DNA of 64,000 nt, taken from Chlorobiota bacterium. Lineage in GTDB: Bacteria; Bacteroidota; Ignavibacteria; OLB7. The translations under genes and the position numbers were made by a program. The notes beneath the pieces were generated by a model. That model ran no database searches. It had not been told where the DNA came from and was given only the letters and a program-made list of their open reading frames with translations. Shown here piece by piece: positions 15,846-24,560 of the stretch. The stretch covers positions 1 to 64,000 of the forward strand of contig JAEUSP010000019.1 of NCBI GenBank assembly GCA_016788565.1, written 5' to 3'. Numbering within the stretch: position 1 is the stretch's first letter; each line of letters begins with the position of its first letter.

Positions 15846-17162
15846 ATGAACGCCATGCACACCGACGATTATTTTGAACTGGTTCGCAACCAGCAAGCCA
15901 TGACCGAACAGGAAGTTCGGACAATTGTTGATGCTTACGCGTCGGATCGAACTGCCACAAAGCGCAGGCCATACGGGGCTGATTGGTTATGGGGGATACT
16001 ACTCCTGCTTCCTTTTTTGGTGTGGCTTGCGGCAACCAACGTGGTAGGAATTTCCAACCCAACCGCCCCTGCTGAAGCAATGCAACCACACAAGCCAAGC
16101 ACTCCCGCAACGCTGCTTGCACCTTCGTCGGTTACACTATCTTCACACAGCCGAGCGATTGGTGATTCTGCAGAGAAAAAATCTGTTCCGGCTCCGGCTC
16201 CGATTCCGGTTTCACCCACCACAACCCCATCCTTCCCAGATTCGCTCACAACATTTGTACCTCCACTTATTGGAGTGCAGCCCCACGGCAAAACCTTACA
16301 CTACGGATTTCCGGTGGGGAAACGGCTGGTGTATCGGAGGATCAGCGATGGAGTGGATCATAGCTGGGGCCGATCAGACCTTTTCACTGTTGATGCAGCT
16401 TTTGAGGTTCAAGGCTATGATCCTTCTGGCAATGTGCAATTGCTCATCACCACATTACGTGAGCAGTTGGTTGAGCGAAAAAAACCAGCTGAGATTTCGC
16501 TTTCCATGGCTGGTCGTAGCCCTGTTGCTAATGGGGCACAACCTGCTCAGGCCTCCACTTCCGCTGCCTCTCCTGATACCTTCACTGTTCACGCTACACT
16601 CACGTACGGAACCAACATTCCAATTCTACAAGCGGTGTTTTCACCACAGGGCAAATATGTTCGTGGCGTGGCAGTGAAGTACAGCGAAGCGTATGAGAAG
16701 TCGCTACAACCACCAGCGGATCCTAAAGTTATTGTGCACCGTGCAAGTCCTGAAAGCATCATTCGCAATGAAGCCGAAAAATGGCTTAATGAGCTTCCAT
16801 TGTTCATCACACTAACCACAGGTACAACTTGGGTTGATACAGTGTTTGAGCAGAAAAATATGACTGCCAAGAATTCTCAAAATGGAGAAACGAAGCAGAA
16901 GAAGTTCCGTTATTCGACAATCAGCACATACCGGGTGATGGCCGACACACTGATAAACAACACATCATGTGCGCACCTATTTATTGATGCGAACAAGCAG
17001 GAAGAGGGGAGTAGCTGGCAAGTCCTTAGTACCCAACATCTGTTTTTTCGCAAAACGGATACTGTGTTAGTACGCCAAGAAAGTGAGTACACGATCCCAC
17101 CTTCATCAGCACAGCCAAGTGCTTGGACCAAAATCACCAAGGAGCTTATTGCTGAAGAATAA
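15846..17162 (+). CDS. Single-span membrane protein downstream of ECF sigma factor, possible anti-sigma factor
   Basis: 438 residues. A short, charged N-terminus of about 46 residues (no zinc-finger Cys/His pair) is followed by a membrane segment near residues 48-66, a Pro/Ser/Thr-rich linker to about residue 130 and a large beta-rich domain predicted to be periplasmic (begins near GKTLHYGFPVGKRLVYRR). No family recognised. Position after the sigma gene and the inside-short, outside-large topology would suit an anti-sigma factor or a sensor, but neither motif nor family supports it. Base composition is more AT-rich than that of most genes to its left. Confidence 0.75.
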   Translation: MNAMHTDDYFELVRNQQAMTEQEVRTIVDAYASDRTATKRRPYGADWLWGILLLLPFLVWLAATNVVGISNPTAPAEAMQPHKPSTPATLLAPSSVTLSSHSRAIGDSAEKKSVPAPAPIPVSPTTTPSFPDSLTTFVPPLIGVQPHGKTLHYGFPVGKRLVYRRISDGVDHSWGRSDLFTVDAAFEVQGYDPSGNVQLLITTLREQLVERKKPAEISLSMAGRSPVANGAQPAQASTSAASPDTFTVHATLTYGTNIPILQAVFSPQGKYVRGVAVKYSEAYEKSLQPPADPKVIVHRASPESIIRNEAEKWLNELPLFITLTTGTTWVDTVFEQKNMTAKNSQNGETKQKKFRYSTISTYRVMADTLINNTSCAHLFIDANKQEEGSSWQVLSTQHLFFRKTDTVLVRQESEYTIPPSSAQPSAWTKITKELIAEE

Positions 17163-17196
17163 CCCCACTTCTTCCCCTACCTCCCCGTTTTCTGCT

Positions 17197-17204
17197 AACT
17201 TCGC
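17197..17204 (+). promoter_or_regulatory. Candidate -7 element TAACTTCG directly before a start codon
   Basis: Degenerate TAnnTTTG match ending five bases before ATG 17210. If used, the ABC-ATPase transcript would be leaderless or almost so. Confidence 0.25.
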
Positions 17205-17209
17205 CGCCA

Positions 17210-18013
17210 ATGGCGATTTCGGGGAGCAATATCACCTTTGGTTATGGCCGCCGCTTTGGTATTGAACAAGCAACGATTGTTGCCACCAATGGCCAACTTG
17301 TTGGGCTTATCGGCGGCAATGGATCGGGCAAAACCACCCTCCTGAAGCTACTCTGTGGTATCCTCCCGTGCCGCAGCGGAAGCATCCTGCTTGATGGCCA
17401 ACCGCTGCAACACTACCCCCCCAACGAACGCGCCCGCCGCATCGCTTGGGTTCCGCAAAGCTACGCCCCAGCATTTGGCTACACCGTCGAGCAATTAGTG
17501 TTGCTGGGGCGGCTTCCGCATCGAGGATTGGCGATTGGGTTCGAATCCGAACAGGACCTTGCCGCTGCCCAAGAAGCCATTGCCCTGATGGAGCTTGAAC
17601 CACTGCGCCACGAACCAATTACTCAACTTTCCGGCGGAGAACTTCAGCGTGCGCTGATTGCAAAATCGCTGGCACAAGGGTGTGGCACACTGCTGCTGGA
17701 CGAACCGAATGCCCACCTTGATATCGCCCGCCAAGCAAGCGTGATGGCCACGCTCCGCCAGCGCGCCGCCGCCCACGGGCTGTGCGTTGTGGCCTCCATC
17801 CACGACCTCAATCTTGCATCCACCTTCTGCGACTCCATTGTGATGATGTCCGCCGGACGTGTTCTGGCGCAAGGCTTGCCACAAGAAGTGCTCCGCCCGG
17901 AACCGCTTGCAGCTGCCTTCGGGGTCCAGGTGGAGGTGCAGCCGAACGCCTACGGCGAACGCCCAGCAATCCGCTATCGCTACGCCCAGTGGCAGAAGGA
18001 GGGAGGGGAATAA
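17210..18013 (+). CDS. ABC transporter ATP-binding protein (iron/cobalamin-type)
   Basis: 267 residues. Walker A GGNGSGKTT at about residues 35-43, Q-loop VPQSYAP, signature LSGGELQRALIAKSLAQ, Walker B TLLLDEPNAHLD and the switch His in SIHDLNLAS. The order and wording of these motifs match the FecE/BtuD group that energises uptake of ferric siderophores, haem or cobalamin. No permease or binding protein is adjacent, so the substrate is open and the partners must be encoded elsewhere. Its TAA overlaps the ATG of the next gene (TAATG). Confidence 0.92.
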   Translation: MAISGSNITFGYGRRFGIEQATIVATNGQLVGLIGGNGSGKTTLLKLLCGILPCRSGSILLDGQPLQHYPPNERARRIAWVPQSYAPAFGYTVEQLVLLGRLPHRGLAIGFESEQDLAAAQEAIALMELEPLRHEPITQLSGGELQRALIAKSLAQGCGTLLLDEPNAHLDIARQASVMATLRQRAAAHGLCVVASIHDLNLASTFCDSIVMMSAGRVLAQGLPQEVLRPEPLAAAFGVQVEVQPNAYGERPAIRYRYAQWQKEGGE

Positions 18014-19056
18014 TGGCAGGTGAATCGCTCCGCTGGAAAGTGCCGGAAAAGAAGCCAGAGATGGCGGGGGGCTTCAATCAACGCTGGTGGTTTTTGCTGG
18101 CTGCGTTGGCTGAGTTTGGCGCGATGTTGCAGATGACCCGAATCCGCTACACCGCGCAACGGCTTCCGCCGCAGTTGTTCGATTTCACCCGCGAGGCGAA
18201 CGTCTATGGGTTCTTCGTCGCGCTGCCGTTTATCTTGCTGTTCCTGGCGTTGGCGTTTGTGCCGCATCTGTATCGGCGCGGGTTGGCGGCAACGGCGGTT
18301 GGGGTTTCCGTTGCTGCATTGGCGGCGTTGGTTGCCTCGCCGTTGCTATCGGCTGCGGCCCAGCCCTATCTGTTCGGCGGCTATTTAGCGGTGAAAGCCT
18401 TTGCGTTGGCGTTGTTTGTGGTGTGGCTCCGTCCGCCGGCGCAGGGGAGGTGGGGAGTGTGGCGCAAAAGTCTTCTTGCATTCCTGCTCGGCTTGGGGAT
18501 CATCGGGGGGGTATTGCTTACGGTGATCGTCATGGTTCTCACCAGCCCAATCGGCCCGCAGGTTGATGAAGCCCCACGCCAGCAGTATGACGCTGGAGTG
18601 ATCTTGGGAGCAGCCGTCTGGAGCGGCAACCGCCCAAGCCCGGTGTTGCGCCAGCGGGTGAACCGGGGCTACGATCTGCTGAATGATGGCGTTGTGCAAT
18701 TCCTTGTGGTGACCGGCGGGAGCGCGCCAAACGAGCTGCCGGAAGCCGAGGTTGCGCGCCGTGCGTTGGTGCAGCTGGGCGTTGACCCCTCGCGCATTGT
18801 GATGGAGGCCCACACCAACTCCACCGTGGAGCAGATACTCTACATCCGCGACCAGCTGATGCAGAAGCAGCGGTGGAGTACGTTCATTATCATCAGCGAC
18901 CAGTTCCACTTAAAACGGGCGTTGGAAATTTGTGCGTTTAACGGAGTCCAAGCGCGGGGCGTTTCCTCCGAATCGCCGTTGGGGCCACAGAACTTAGTCC
19001 TCTATCACGCACGCGAAAGCCTTGCGCTGATTTTATACTGGATGTTTGGCACGTAG
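18013..19056 (+). CDS. Membrane protein with DUF218 (YdcF/ElyC-type) domain
   Basis: 347 residues from ATG 18013. The first 180 residues hold about five hydrophobic segments. Residues from about 190 match DUF218: VILGAAVWSGNRPSPVLRQR, VVTGGSAPNELPEAEVARR and FIIISDQFHLKRAL. ElyC and SanA, members of the family, act in envelope or peptidoglycan precursor biology; the reaction is not established. Start codon overlaps the stop of the ABC ATPase. Followed after 17 bases by the CPBP protease gene, so the genes probably form one operon. Confidence 0.88.
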   Translation: MAGESLRWKVPEKKPEMAGGFNQRWWFLLAALAEFGAMLQMTRIRYTAQRLPPQLFDFTREANVYGFFVALPFILLFLALAFVPHLYRRGLAATAVGVSVAALAALVASPLLSAAAQPYLFGGYLAVKAFALALFVVWLRPPAQGRWGVWRKSLLAFLLGLGIIGGVLLTVIVMVLTSPIGPQVDEAPRQQYDAGVILGAAVWSGNRPSPVLRQRVNRGYDLLNDGVVQFLVVTGGSAPNELPEAEVARRALVQLGVDPSRIVMEAHTNSTVEQILYIRDQLMQKQRWSTFIIISDQFHLKRALEICAFNGVQARGVSSESPLGPQNLVLYHARESLALILYWMFGT

Positions 19057-19073
19057 CACAGCTCAGATAACCA

Positions 19074-19970
19074 ATGGAAAACGAAGCACATCCCACCCGA
19101 ACAATCCACCCGGTGGTGCTTGGAGTAGTGGCCATTGTTGGGCTTACGCTGCTTCACCTCACCGGGTCGTTCTTTTTCATTCTGGATGCCCAGGACCCGG
19201 CCAACCGCACGTTGGCGCGGGGGATGGTTGGCCTTACGCAGTTGATGCTGATGCTGGTTCCCACGGTAATCCTTGCGCGGTTTGCGGTTGGCCCGGTTCA
19301 GCAATCGCTTCGGTTCCGGCCAGCGCCGCCGTTCAGCTACCTTGCCATGGGGATTGCGATTGTGGCGGTGTGGCCAGTGCTGCAGACGTTGCTCATTGTC
19401 CAAGAACTCTATCTGCTCCCCTCCGATTGGCTGGCTTCTTTCAAAGCAACTCAGCAATCCACCGAAGCCACCTACCGGCTGTTGCTGGGTTCGGCAACGA
19501 CGGCGGATTTGCTTCTTTCCCTCACCATCGGCGCGCTGATCCCGGCTGCCAGCGAGGAAATTTTGTACCGTGGGCTGGGGCAAGGGTTGTTCCGCCAAGC
19601 GATGCGCCCAGCTGGGGCAATTCTGGTAAGCGGACTGTTGTTTGCTCTATTTCATTTCCAGCCGCTGACGTTTTTTCCGTTGCTGGGGCTGGGTTGCTTT
19701 CTTGGCTTTGCAACCCATGCAACCGGAAGCATTATCCCAGCAATCAGTGGCCATGCAATGTTCAATGCCATCACTATCATGGGGTTATCGGCGGTGGCCG
19801 ATATGCCGCAGCTTCAGCCGGAGCCGCCAGCAATCAGCACGGAGTTGCTACTGCAAAGCCTTCCTGCTGCTGGGGTGGCTTTTGTGGTGCTAGCCCTTGT
19901 GATATTCTGGTTCCGAAAACTGAAGCCGGATGCTTCTGAGCTTACTCCGCAGGACGACACCTTCCATTAA
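19074..19970 (+). CDS. CPBP-family intramembrane metalloprotease
   Basis: 298 residues with several hydrophobic helices. The diagnostic motifs are visible: AASEEILYRG (EExxxR), ALFHFQP (FxxxH type) and GHAMFNA (HxxxN/B). CPBP proteins (Rce1-like, bacteriocin-immunity-associated) are predicted glutamate or metal-dependent intramembrane proteases. Substrate unknown. It lies within the ABC-DUF218-CPBP-methyltransferase run with gaps under 20 bases. Confidence 0.9.
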   Translation: MENEAHPTRTIHPVVLGVVAIVGLTLLHLTGSFFFILDAQDPANRTLARGMVGLTQLMLMLVPTVILARFAVGPVQQSLRFRPAPPFSYLAMGIAIVAVWPVLQTLLIVQELYLLPSDWLASFKATQQSTEATYRLLLGSATTADLLLSLTIGALIPAASEEILYRGLGQGLFRQAMRPAGAILVSGLLFALFHFQPLTFFPLLGLGCFLGFATHATGSIIPAISGHAMFNAITIMGLSAVADMPQLQPEPPAISTELLLQSLPAAGVAFVVLALVIFWFRKLKPDASELTPQDDTFH

Positions 19971-19988
19971 CCACACCATTTTTGCACC

Positions 19989-21155
19989 ATGCCAACAATT
20001 ACGCTACGCCCCCGCGAAGAACGCCGTTTGCTGAACGGGCATCTGTGGGTGTTCAGCAACGAAATTGGGACGATTGAGGGGACGCCAGGAAAGGGGGATT
20101 TGGTGAACGTGATGTCGGCAGGGGGGAAGCTGATGGGGGTGGCAATCTACAACCCGAACTCACTGATTGCAGCGCGCTTGATTGACCGCAACCAGGTCCC
20201 GTTAGACGGCGACTGGTTCCGCAGCCGAATCCAGCGCGCACTTCAGTTGCGTGGATTGCTGTTCCCGGACTCCACCACCTACCGCATTCTTCACTCAGAG
20301 TCGGACGGCGTGCCGGGGGTGATTGTGGATCGTTTCAACAACGTGATGTCGGTCCAGATTGCAGCCGCAGGAATGGAGGCGCGGCGCGACCTACTGTTCG
20401 ACGCATTGATGGAGGTTGAAGGGGTGGAAGGCGTTGTGGAACGGAACGACCACCAGCTCCGGCAGTTGGAAGGATTGCCCGAGCGAGTTGGATTGGTTCG
20501 TGGCGTTGCCGATGTGCAGCAGATCAGCGATGGAGTTATCAACTATCAGATTGATCCGCTTGGCGGGCAAAAAACGGGAGCGTACTTGGATCAACGCCAG
20601 AACCGAATCGCCATGCGGCGGTTTATGGCGGTTGGCCGAGTGCTGGACCTGTTTTGCAACGATGGCGGCTTTGCCCTTCATGCAAGCCATGCTGGCGCGG
20701 GCCAGGTTGTTGCCGTGGATAGTTCAGCAATCGCACTTCGGGCGGTGGAAACCAACCGCACGCTGAACAACCTTTCAGCGATTCAGCTAAGCCAGAACGA
20801 CGTGTTCAGTGAACTGCACGACCGCCGCGCCCAGGGGGAACAGTTCGATGCCGTGATTGCTGATCCCCCCCCGTTTGCCCGCTCAAAAAAACACATTGCC
20901 GCCGCGCGGAAACGGTATGTTGAGTTGTTCAGTCTTGCGTTGCAAGTAACCGCGCAAAACGGCGTTGCGTTTCTTGCCACCTGCTCTCACCACATCACCC
21001 GCGACACGTTGTTGGAGATGGTGCGCGAGTCGTTACGCCGCGTCCGGCGCGATGCCATCATCCTTGAAGAGCGCGGGGCTTCCCCCGATCATCCCGTTCA
21101 CCCAGCAATGCCGGAAACTGGGTATCTGCATGGAGTGATCCTGCGTGTTGGATAG
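19989..21155 (+). CDS. rlmI: Class I rRNA methyltransferase, RlmI family
   Basis: 388 residues. N-terminal PUA-like domain (PREERRLLNGHLWVFSNEI) for RNA binding, then a Rossmann methyltransferase domain: SAM-binding VLDLFCNDGGFALHAS, acidic VVAVDSS, and the catalytic DPPPFARSKK motif. A cysteine in the C-terminal FLATCSHH is also as in the family. RlmI methylates 23S rRNA cytosine 1962 (E. coli numbering). The family is broad, so the exact site is unproven. It starts 18 bases after the CPBP gene. Confidence 0.9.
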   Translation: MPTITLRPREERRLLNGHLWVFSNEIGTIEGTPGKGDLVNVMSAGGKLMGVAIYNPNSLIAARLIDRNQVPLDGDWFRSRIQRALQLRGLLFPDSTTYRILHSESDGVPGVIVDRFNNVMSVQIAAAGMEARRDLLFDALMEVEGVEGVVERNDHQLRQLEGLPERVGLVRGVADVQQISDGVINYQIDPLGGQKTGAYLDQRQNRIAMRRFMAVGRVLDLFCNDGGFALHASHAGAGQVVAVDSSAIALRAVETNRTLNNLSAIQLSQNDVFSELHDRRAQGEQFDAVIADPPPFARSKKHIAAARKRYVELFSLALQVTAQNGVAFLATCSHHITRDTLLEMVRESLRRVRRDAIILEERGASPDHPVHPAMPETGYLHGVILRVG

Positions 21156-21438
21156 CCCCATTGGATCATCCAATATCCCCCTTCGCCACCGCCCCCTTTC
21201 ACGGTGGGTGACACACGGCCACGGCCTGCATCTACCCCGTGTAACTTCTGGCTCCACACGTGGGTTTGTTGGCTTGTAGAAACGGTTGGCACAGTGGTTG
21301 TTGTTAATGGCTTTGGGATACCAACAAGTGGTAGCATTGCTAACCCATCCGCGATTCCGCTCGTTACGTATCCAACACCACAATGCCACGTTACTCCGCC
21401 ACCCAACCGTGGATCACACAAACAACAGGAGCAGATCA
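21156..21438. other. Intergenic stretch before lipoprotein gene
   Basis: 283 bases with no recognised RNA or repeat. A plausible but unproven promoter for the lipoprotein gene must lie here. Confidence 0.4.
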
Positions 21439-22248
21439 ATGCGCCACACTCACATTCACATTCTTTTCCTTTGCATCGCTGCCGTGATGGCAGGTTGTGC
21501 CGACCAAGCGCCGGCTCCTTCAACAGGGAGCGAGGGGAGTGATATGGCTGCAATTGTGGCGGGTGCTGTTGGCAAAAAAAGCCACGGGTTGATTGCCGAT
21601 ATTCAGGACCTTCTTGCAGCCGCCAACGCCGACTCCATTGACGCACTTCGCACAAAGCTGAACCTTCCAGAAGCGAACGTTCACCGTGTTGGATTTGCGG
21701 CCAACGGGTCATCGCAGGCGGGAACCACATCATTCCGGTTCGAGCGCAATTACATGGATACCATCAGCGAGTGGAAACGGAGCTACACGCTGACAGCAAC
21801 CGAACCCACAAACTCCAAACAGAGAGTAGATCAATCCAGCATCGTGGCCACAGCAACCGGCCAGGGAATCTACCGCAACGGCGACTTAAAATTGCAAGCC
21901 GAATCCGAAGAGACTTTACAGATTGACCGAACAACCGATGGCTATCAGATTTCGGGCCAGCACGTGCTGGATGGCGATGCAACAATCCTAACAAATAACG
22001 CCGCCAGCTACCACGACGTAACGGTAAAACTGAATTTGGCATCGCTCACTGCTGGCCTATCCACCCTTTCTGGATTGCCAGCCTTGTATGGCCGTTGCGA
22101 CGTTGCAGTGTTGGCCGGAAGCACCCACGGCACCTTGTCGGTGATGGGAACGCTGAGCTTTGATGGGTCGGCAATCGCGCGTTTGATGTTAGATGGGCAG
22201 GAGTATCTGATAGACTTGGAAGGGGCGCAAGTCATCACCGGAGCATAA
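21439..22248 (+). CDS. Lipoprotein of unknown function
   Basis: 269 residues from ATG 21439, preceded by AGGAG about seven bases upstream. Signal peptide with lipobox VMAGC (Cys20). The mature protein is Thr/Ser-rich with many alternating strand residues, including ATGQGIYRNGDLKLQAES. No family recognised. It is followed by a strong terminator at 22307, so it seems to be a single-gene unit. Confidence 0.8.
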   Translation: MRHTHIHILFLCIAAVMAGCADQAPAPSTGSEGSDMAAIVAGAVGKKSHGLIADIQDLLAAANADSIDALRTKLNLPEANVHRVGFAANGSSQAGTTSFRFERNYMDTISEWKRSYTLTATEPTNSKQRVDQSSIVATATGQGIYRNGDLKLQAESEETLQIDRTTDGYQISGQHVLDGDATILTNNAASYHDVTVKLNLASLTAGLSTLSGLPALYGRCDVAVLAGSTHGTLSVMGTLSFDGSAIARLMLDGQEYLIDLEGAQVITGA

Positions 22249-22306
22249 ACACACACAAGCCTTAGGCGAGGTAGCCAGTATGTTACCTCTGAATCATAGA
22301 TCGCAT

Positions 22307-22350
22307 GAAGGAAGCAGGTTGCCGGCAACGACCTGCTTCCTTCATTTTAT
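22307..22350 (+). terminator. Rho-independent terminator
   Basis: Perfect 13-bp stem (GAAGGAAGCAGGT 22307-22319 with ACCTGCTTCCTTC 22331-22343), 11-base loop and ATTTTAT tail. Confidence 0.85.
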
Positions 22351-22408
22351 GACTGTGCCATCATTCAAAAACGGCGTAGATTCAGCCAAGAATTACCGAC
22401 CTACCTGC

Positions 22409-23548
22409 ATGAGCTTGCACCGTCTCCTTTGGCTGTTGCGGAACGACCCGCCGATATTTGCCGTCGCAGCATTTCTTTCATGGCTTGGCTACCGCCGCCC
22501 GCCGCCGCCAACTCCACAACGTATTCTTATCTACAAGCCGGATCATCTGGGGGATGTGTTGCTGGCAACCCCAGCACTGCGGGCAATCCGCCAACGCTAT
22601 CCGTCAGCTGAAATTAGAATTGTGGTGGGTGGGTGGGCCCAGCAGTTGCTGCAGAATAATCCAGACGTTGATGGAGTAATCGCCTACAACAGCAAAAAAT
22701 TTGTTCGCGGAACTACTCAGCCAACTTCTTTACGCCAAGCTCTATCGGTTCTGCAAGGGTGGAAACCTGATCTGGTACTTTCGTTGCGTGATGACTGGGC
22801 AATGCTACGGGCATCCATTGTGAACAGAACCGCACGGGTGGATCGTGGAACTGTTCAGTGGCGCGAGTGGGTCAATCGAAAAAAAACAAGCCGGCCAAAA
22901 CGTCACGAAACTGAGTTGCTGTGGGAAACGCTTGCTCCGCTTGGCATTGTTCCGCAGCGTATTGATCGGCTACTCTATTTCGTCAGTCAGGAGGAGCGTA
23001 TCTGGGCAAGCAACCTTCTGCAGGAATCTGGAATTCGCACCCATTTTGTGGCACTTCATCCTGGAGCATCCACAAAATTCAAGGAGTGGGAGCCGGAGCG
23101 GTTTGCGGCGGTGGCGCGGCAATTAACAAAACAATGGGGGGGGGTGCAGCTTGTGCTGGTAGGTTCGCCTGAAGAACAAGAAGAAGGGGCGCGCTTGGCC
23201 GAATTACTGAGCGACCTACAACCGGTTAATTTGTCGGGGAAGTTGCAGCTACGCCAAACCGCAGCGGTGATTGAGCAAGCAAGCATCTACATTGCTTCCG
23301 ATGGTGGAATGATGCACATCGCATCGGCGATGGGGGTGGCAACGGTTGGGTTATTCGGCCCAGGTTATGGTGATGTTTTTCATCCGGTTGGGGATCACGT
23401 TCGCACCATCAATCACCGATTTCCATGCAGCCCATGCAGCCAACAACGCTGCATTCGCCCCAACGATACCTGCATGATGGCAATTACTCCAGAAGAAGTT
23501 GTCGCCGCGGCTAACGCTTTAATGAGTGAGCGGCTGCCACCATCGTAG
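22409..23548 (+). CDS. Glycosyltransferase family 9 (heptosyltransferase-like)
   Basis: 379 residues from ATG 22409; an ATG at 22349 lies in the terminator tail and is less likely. The GT9 hallmarks are present: LIYKPDHLGDVLLATPALRAI near the N-terminus, HPGASTKFKEWEPERFA, and SDGGMMHIASAMGVATVGLFGP for nucleotide-sugar binding, with HPVG after it. GT9 enzymes add heptose or related sugars to the LPS core on the cytoplasmic side. No other LPS gene lies next to it. It converges on the small T9SS-tail gene with seven bases between stops. Confidence 0.92.
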   Translation: MSLHRLLWLLRNDPPIFAVAAFLSWLGYRRPPPPTPQRILIYKPDHLGDVLLATPALRAIRQRYPSAEIRIVVGGWAQQLLQNNPDVDGVIAYNSKKFVRGTTQPTSLRQALSVLQGWKPDLVLSLRDDWAMLRASIVNRTARVDRGTVQWREWVNRKKTSRPKRHETELLWETLAPLGIVPQRIDRLLYFVSQEERIWASNLLQESGIRTHFVALHPGASTKFKEWEPERFAAVARQLTKQWGGVQLVLVGSPEEQEEGARLAELLSDLQPVNLSGKLQLRQTAAVIEQASIYIASDGGMMHIASAMGVATVGLFGPGYGDVFHPVGDHVRTINHRFPCSPCSQQRCIRPNDTCMMAITPEEVVAAANALMSERLPPS

Positions 23549-23555
23549 CAAAATT

Positions 23556-23924
23556 TCAAGCTGCAATTTTGATAACCTTCACCGACTTCACTGCCACATT
23601 CTCCGAAAACAAAACGCAGATGTACATGCCGGGGATTACTGGTTTTCCGGTTTCGTCGTTTCCATCCCACGGAACATCATAATTCCCTTTTGGGTGTACC
23701 CCCTCAAACAGTATTCGGATTGGTTTTCCCAGCAGATCGTACACACTAATGCGAATACGGGCATCGTTCGGCATCGAAAGCTGGAACACCGTCCCTTCGG
23801 TAAAAGGATTGGGATAGACTGCCGCCGCGCTATTTCCCGCGCCAGCAGCAACGATAGGCATGGCCAATGCAGCCGTGCATAGCCCAACCAGTAGTATCAT
23901 GGTGGCAGAACGTAGCGCTCTCAT
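23556..23924 (-). CDS. Small protein: signal peptide plus T9SS sorting domain only
   Basis: 122 residues. A signal peptide (MRALRSATMILLVGLCTAAL...) is followed within about 10 residues by a typical Por-type sorting domain: VYPNPFTEGTVFQL, then ISVYDLLGKPIR and GMYICVLFSEN. There is no cargo domain. Either it is a relic that lost its cargo part, or a functional free-standing tail. The upstream 600 bases hold no cargo-like open frame on the same strand. Confidence 0.75.
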   Translation of the reverse strand: MRALRSATMILLVGLCTAALAMPIVAAGAGNSAAAVYPNPFTEGTVFQLSMPNDARIRISVYDLLGKPIRILFEGVHPKGNYDVPWDGNDETGKPVIPGMYICVLFSENVAVKSVKVIKIAA

Positions 23925-24560
23925 CGTTATTCTCTTGATCTGTTGTTGATAATGGGAAGTAGCATCATTCTCATCACGTTCAATGCAGAAAAATTAGGAT
24001 TGATAGGGGAAGTTTTGCAAGCAAATTATTGGTGCACTCTTGACGCGGCTGGTTCCGAAGGATTGCAGCCTACCGGCGGATGCCTTCAATCTTTGCAGAT
24101 GAACGACACACGCTTCGCTGCAAAAATTCACCAATTCGACGTGTTACTTGCGAATATGATCCATACCCGTCGGAAATATCCATTCCCCCTTTCCCTGTAT
24201 ATCTCCCACCCCTGGCAATTGAGTTCCCTTGACGACGAAATAGGAAGTTGGCTGTGACAATCGCCATAACCTCCCCACGTTGGCAAGCATCACTTACCAA
24301 TTTTCCGATGTTGAATTTTTTCCAGTCACGGCTTAAACAGCAACTTTTCTAACCGAATCCAACACCACCATGGCTTACCGTGCTACGCTGATATTTTCCA
24401 GCGTTCATGGCGGCTAATAGCAGATAGAGTTTTGACTGTCACAAATTTCATACGAATAAATTTTCTCTGATAATTTCTGAAATTCATTTCTGTATATTTG
24501 TACCCGTTCAATGCGAAAGGATTTTCGCAGCACATTCATTTATTCAGCAGGACATTGCAT
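23925..24560. other. AT-rich intergenic region before AT-hook gene
   Basis: 636 bases, clearly more AT-rich than the surroundings, between two divergent genes. A 104-codon frame at 23943-24257 lacks a family resemblance or a convincing start and is not called. The right end carries a TATATTTG element (24493-24500). Nothing else recognised. Confidence 0.5.
24493..24500 (+). promoter_or_regulatory. Candidate -7 element TATATTTG
   Basis: Exact TAnnTTTG in an AT-rich stretch, 68 bases before ATG 24561 of the AT-hook gene. No clear -33 TTTG at the expected distance. Confidence 0.5.

Noticed and set aside
17530-17560. GGGTTCGAATCC resembling a tRNA T-arm
   Set aside because: It lies inside the ABC ATPase reading frame and no acceptor stem or anticodon arm surrounds it.
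23943-24257. 104-codon plus-strand open frame in the AT-rich gap
   Set aside because: No family resemblance, no ribosome-binding site or signal sequence, and it starts inside the likely promoter region of the divergent gene.
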